7,055 bases of DNA, from the NCBI GenBank assembly GCA_021791015.1, contig JAJYFH010000037.1:1-7055 (forward strand), written 5' to 3'. Within the stretch, counting starts at the first letter, position 1. Each line of letters begins with the position of its first letter. Below, piece after piece: positions 4,402-7,055 of the stretch. The notes under the pieces are model-generated. The model worked only from the letters and a program-made list of their open reading frames with translations, did no database searches and was not told where the DNA came from. The DNA comes from a bacterium (GTDB lineage Bacteria; Patescibacteriota; CPR2; UBA1875; JAJYID01). A program made the translations under genes and the position numbers.

Positions 4402-4430
4402 ATTGTAGCAAAAAAAGAGGTATTTAGCAA
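4402..4430 (-). promoter_or_regulatory. Candidate promoter of tRNA-Asp
   Basis: On the minus strand TTGCTA (4430-4425) is followed after 17 bases by TACAAT (4407-4402), with the extension TGC just upstream of the -10. The predicted start is near 4395, giving a leader of about 140 bases to the mature tRNA end at 4256. No comparable promoter is visible closer to the tRNA. Confidence 0.6.
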
Positions 4431-4515
4431 TGATTTGGAAGGGCAAGAGACTAGATTCTGGCCAAGCTAAACCAATGATAAACAGGGCGAGTGTCTCGGC
4501 AAGATGAGAAAACTC

Positions 4516-4543
4516 TTGCAATGCATATCAAATATGATACGAT
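4516..4543 (+). promoter_or_regulatory. Candidate promoter of the Fic gene with overlapping palindrome
   Basis: TTGCAA (4516-4521) and the extended -10 TGATACGAT (-10 at 4538-4543) are 16 bases apart. The spacer holds the palindrome CATAT-CAA-ATATG (4524-4536), overlapping TATCA-N4-TGATA (4526-4539). A second extended -10-like TGATATGAT lies at 4557-4565, 12 bases before the ATG. No Shine-Dalgarno precedes the ATG at 4578. The palindromes are well placed for an autorepressor such as the winged-helix domain of the gene itself. Confidence 0.5.
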
Positions 4544-4577
4544 AATTATGTTTAAATGATATGATTTATTAATATAA

Positions 4578-5636
4578 ATGGAAAAAGGGACTACAAACAA
4601 AAGGCAAGACTATATATTAAAACTCCTTGAAGGGGGAGTTGGCTTATCTATCGCCGAGATAATTCGGGAGCTCCAAAAAGGCTTTGGACAAGTTACAAAG
4701 ATAACAGTCAATCGGGATCTTGTTTACCTTACTCGGGCAGGACTTATAGAAAGCCATGGAAAAGCTCGGGCAACTCGATACAAAATCTCTATTCATTACA
4801 ATCTAATTAGGAATATAGACGTAGAAGATTATTTCAAAAATGGGCCGGACAAGAGAAGGATTCAGGAAAGTTTTAATTTTTCTATTTTTGATTTGCTTGA
4901 AGATATTTTTTCTGATCATGAGCAAAAGTATTTAGAAGATCTAAACCAAGAATTTCATAATAATGTTCGTCGTCTCTCACCGACTATTCTAAAGAAAGAG
5001 CTCGAACGTTTAATCATTGAGTTTAGTTGGAAATCATCTCAAATAGAAGGTAATACTTATACTCTTCTGGAGACAGAGGCGCTAATTTTGAGACAAAAGG
5101 AAGCCGAGGGACACAACAAAAAGGAAGCAACTATGATTTTAAATCATAAAAAGGCTTTAGATTTTATCTTGAATAATAAAAAAGATTTTCAAGATATTAC
5201 AGCAGGCAAAATAGAATATATACATTCACTTATTGTGGATGGACTTCAGGTGCCAAAAAATATCAGGAAATCGCTTGTTGGGATAACAGGGACTAGATAT
5301 AGGCCTTTGGATAACCAGTGGCAGATTAAAGAAGCCTTAGAAGATCTTTGCAAGCTGGTGAATGGCGAGGAAAATATTTTTGCTAAGTCTATGATTCTTT
5401 CATTAATGATTGCTTACATTCAACCTTTTGAGGATGGGAACAAGAGGACTGCCAGGATGTTGGGGAACGCAATTCTTCTAGCATGGGGAAGCTGTCCGCT
5501 ATCTTATAGAAGTGCAAGCGAAGAAGAATACAAGAAGGCTGTTCTCTTGTTTTATGAAATAAATAACCTGAATTACTACAAAAGGTTATTTATTAATCAA
5601 TTTGAATTTGCCGTTAAGAACTATTTCTTGAGTTGA
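4578..5636 (+). CDS. Fic-domain protein with N-terminal winged helix; catalytic His replaced by Gln
   Basis: The product is 352 residues. Residues 8-70 form a DeoR/MarR-like winged helix (LSIAEIIRELQ, then ITVNRDLVYLTRAGLIESHG). Residues 100-150 are helical. A Fic fold follows: inhibitory-helix motif SSQIEG (153-158, S-x3-E-G with E157); flap region IRKSLVGITGTRYRP (229-243); and Fic loop QPFEDGNKR (282-290). The C-terminal part (PLSYRSASEEEYKKA, then LFYEINN) matches the usual Fic tail. Fic enzymes transfer AMP or another nucleotide group to proteins using the His of HPFx(D/E)GN(G/K)R. Here that position is Gln (codon CAA, 5421-5423), so normal AMPylation is doubtful, although the anion-binding and inhibitory elements remain. 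The gene is AT-rich (12 G+C in 5161-5220), unlike the helicase beside it, which hints at transfer. A toxin partner or antitoxin gene is not seen. It is probably a regulator or a divergent enzyme. Confidence 0.94.
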   Translation: MEKGTTNKRQDYILKLLEGGVGLSIAEIIRELQKGFGQVTKITVNRDLVYLTRAGLIESHGKARATRYKISIHYNLIRNIDVEDYFKNGPDKRRIQESFNFSIFDLLEDIFSDHEQKYLEDLNQEFHNNVRRLSPTILKKELERLIIEFSWKSSQIEGNTYTLLETEALILRQKEAEGHNKKEATMILNHKKALDFILNNKKDFQDITAGKIEYIHSLIVDGLQVPKNIRKSLVGITGTRYRPLDNQWQIKEALEDLCKLVNGEENIFAKSMILSLMIAYIQPFEDGNKRTARMLGNAILLAWGSCPLSYRSASEEEYKKAVLLFYEINNLNYYKRLFINQFEFAVKNYFLS

Positions 5637-5678
5637 ACTTCATCTTAATGTATGTTGAGAGATTGTAACGAACAGGTT

Positions 5679-7055
5679 CTAGGCCCTTTCTGTGGTTGGT
5701 AAAAGCATGCGGGCGAGGCGGAGGTCATCGTAGGAGAAGCGATCGCCGAAGTGTTCGCGGACGGGACCGAGATTAGTGGTGTCGAGATTTTCGAAAATTT
5801 TATGAATTTCGGGGAGGTGTTTTTTGAGATCCGAACTCATTAGCGCATCGACGATCGGTATGATTTCGTCCGGAGAGATTTTATCTTGTGAGGCAAGCTT
5901 TTCGATATGGGAGAGAATTGTGCTTTCGACGAGGCCGCGTTCTTTGGCGATTTCAGCAATTGATTTGCCTTTTTTAAACATGGCGAGGGTTTTATCGAGG
6001 GTGCTTATTTTTTCTTCTGGTTTCCCGCCGGAGTTAATGCTGAACCTAGATTCAGTGCGGGAATGACGGAGAGAAGCCTTCTCCGCTTTTAGTTTTCCGC
6101 CGCAACTTAGGATAAATTCATCTGCTTTTTGGCGAAACGCGTCTGTCGAGATTTTTTTAATATTGGATTCCAACCCTTCAGATTGGGCCCGAAACTCCGC
6201 GTCTTTCTCTAGGATTTCCGGATGGACAAGCAGGGCATGGTCATTAATGCCCAGAAGATGAAGCCCGTCGAGTGAACGGACCCGGGAGAGAGCGACATAT
6301 CCTTGGCCGTACTCAAAGACGGTTTTCAGATTCATGACGGCGCCGTCGAGCGACATGCCTTGGCTTTTGTGGACGGTGATGGCCCAGGCGAGGCGAAGCG
6401 GAATCTGGATAATCTTGGCGCGAATTAAACCATGCTCTTCGACCGTCCAGTCCATCGGTTCGGCCTCGATGGTTTTGCCAGACTTTATTTTGACAATCGG
6501 ATAGCCTGTTTCACGGTCAAAGCCGATTATTTTTCCAAGCGTGCCATTGACGAATCCATCACGCGGGCTGTTTTTGGTAAACATCACAACCGCGCCTTTC
6601 TTCAAATTTAATTCTTCGGGAGAGAGGCAGCCTTTGATAATGGCTTCAACGAGCTTTCGCGGTCCGCGCGACTCCATTTTGAAACTATGAATTTTATCCG
6701 GCAGTTTGGCGAGCTCAGCGTCATTTACCCGGTCGACATCGGCGTTGTGGGGGAAAAGTTTGGTGATGCCGCCGGGAGCCTTGCCGCCGGGATTCATTCT
6801 GGATTCTAAATGGACAAAATGCTCCTCCTGGAATTTATTTTGGCGAATGGCTTTTAAGACCGAAAGAAACTCTGCGTCTTCCTGGCGGTGCTGCTCGGTT
6901 AAGTAGCAAATAGCAGGATTTAATTTCTGCCAGGCATCCGCCTCAAAGGCGAAGCGCGTCTCATCACCTTCCCGAGTTACGGGAGGCAGCTGGAAAAAGT
7001 CGCCGACGAGCGCTACCTGCATGCCGCCGAACGGCAACTCATTTTCCCTCGAGAT
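5679..7055 (-). CDS. PIF1-like superfamily 1B DNA helicase with C-terminal helix-turn-helix, 5' end cut
   Basis: 458 residues are visible; the frame is open to the window edge, so Walker A, Walker B and the true start are outside. Seen, numbering from the edge: LPFGGMQVALVGDFFQLPPV (7-26, helicase motif III); LTEQHRQ (52-58, the motif with the conserved Arg); DGFVNGTLGKI (166-176); TVHKSQGMSLDGAV (227-240, motif V); GYVALSRVRSLDGLHL (252-267, motif VI). After a linker, residues 350-395 (STLDKTLAMFKKGKSIAEIAKERG) form a helix-turn-helix like the HTH_40 tail found in RecQ and PIF1-type helicases. The end SYDDLRLARMLL fits the same module. PIF1 helicases unwind DNA 5'-3' at forks, G-quadruplexes or stalled replication. 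The visible motifs are intact. It converges with the Fic gene over 42 bases with no clear terminator. Confidence 0.95.
   Translation of the reverse strand: MSRENELPFGGMQVALVGDFFQLPPVTREGDETRFAFEADAWQKLNPAICYLTEQHRQEDAEFLSVLKAIRQNKFQEEHFVHLESRMNPGGKAPGGITKLFPHNADVDRVNDAELAKLPDKIHSFKMESRGPRKLVEAIIKGCLSPEELNLKKGAVVMFTKNSPRDGFVNGTLGKIIGFDRETGYPIVKIKSGKTIEAEPMDWTVEEHGLIRAKIIQIPLRLAWAITVHKSQGMSLDGAVMNLKTVFEYGQGYVALSRVRSLDGLHLLGINDHALLVHPEILEKDAEFRAQSEGLESNIKKISTDAFRQKADEFILSCGGKLKAEKASLRHSRTESRFSINSGGKPEEKISTLDKTLAMFKKGKSIAEIAKERGLVESTILSHIEKLASQDKISPDEIIPIVDALMSSDLKKHLPEIHKIFENLDTTNLGPVREHFGDRFSYDDLRLARMLLPTTERA

Noticed and set aside
5824..6906. Plus-strand open frames opposite the helicase (5824-6066, 6706-6906)
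   Set aside because: They are antisense to a gene with intact helicase motifs and show no start signals.

Overview
The window looks like a stretch of a small bacterial chromosome, most likely a Candidatus Patescibacteria (CPR) member. This is inferred from gene content rather than proven: many short membrane proteins without strong family names, a Gly-rich two-helix microprotein of a type I associate with Patescibacteria, a PIF1-like helicase with a C-terminal helix-turn-helix tail, and a tRNA with its CCA encoded. No phage structural genes, transposase, rRNA or CRISPR array is visible.

Layout. Positions 1-42 hold the first 14 codons of a leftward gene cut by the edge. A 64-residue membrane microprotein (121-315, +) converges on a six-helix DUF998-like membrane protein (360-965, -). 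Between 966 and 1186 lie a long interrupted palindrome and the terminator of the next operon. That operon (1915 to 1187, -) encodes two soluble proteins I do not recognise; it has a near-consensus promoter, a leader hairpin, two good Shine-Dalgarno sites and a hairpin-U terminator. A divergent PAP2 lipid phosphatase (2086-2580, +) and a membrane protein (2661-3146, +) follow. Then come three membrane microproteins at 3153-3386 (-), 3553-3768 (+) and 3870-4052 (-). Next are tRNA-Asp(GTC) (4180-4256, -), a 320-base gene-free region with two heptamer-periodic arrays, a winged-helix Fic protein (4578-5636, +), and the C-terminal part of a PIF1-like helicase (5679 to the right edge, -).

Expression logic. 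Five membrane-protein genes have a -10-like hexamer ending 6 or 7 bases before the ATG and no Shine-Dalgarno, so they are probably leaderless. Only the microprotein at 121 and the two-gene operon have clear Shine-Dalgarno sites (the partial gene at the left edge has a weaker candidate).

Points most worth a second look: the heptamer arrays in what seems to be a long tRNA-Asp leader; the interrupted palindrome at 981-1083; the Fic protein with Gln in place of the catalytic His; the repeated leaderless-promoter geometry; and the unrecognised two-gene operon. No single obvious new system stands out; the operon is the best candidate for an undescribed functional unit.
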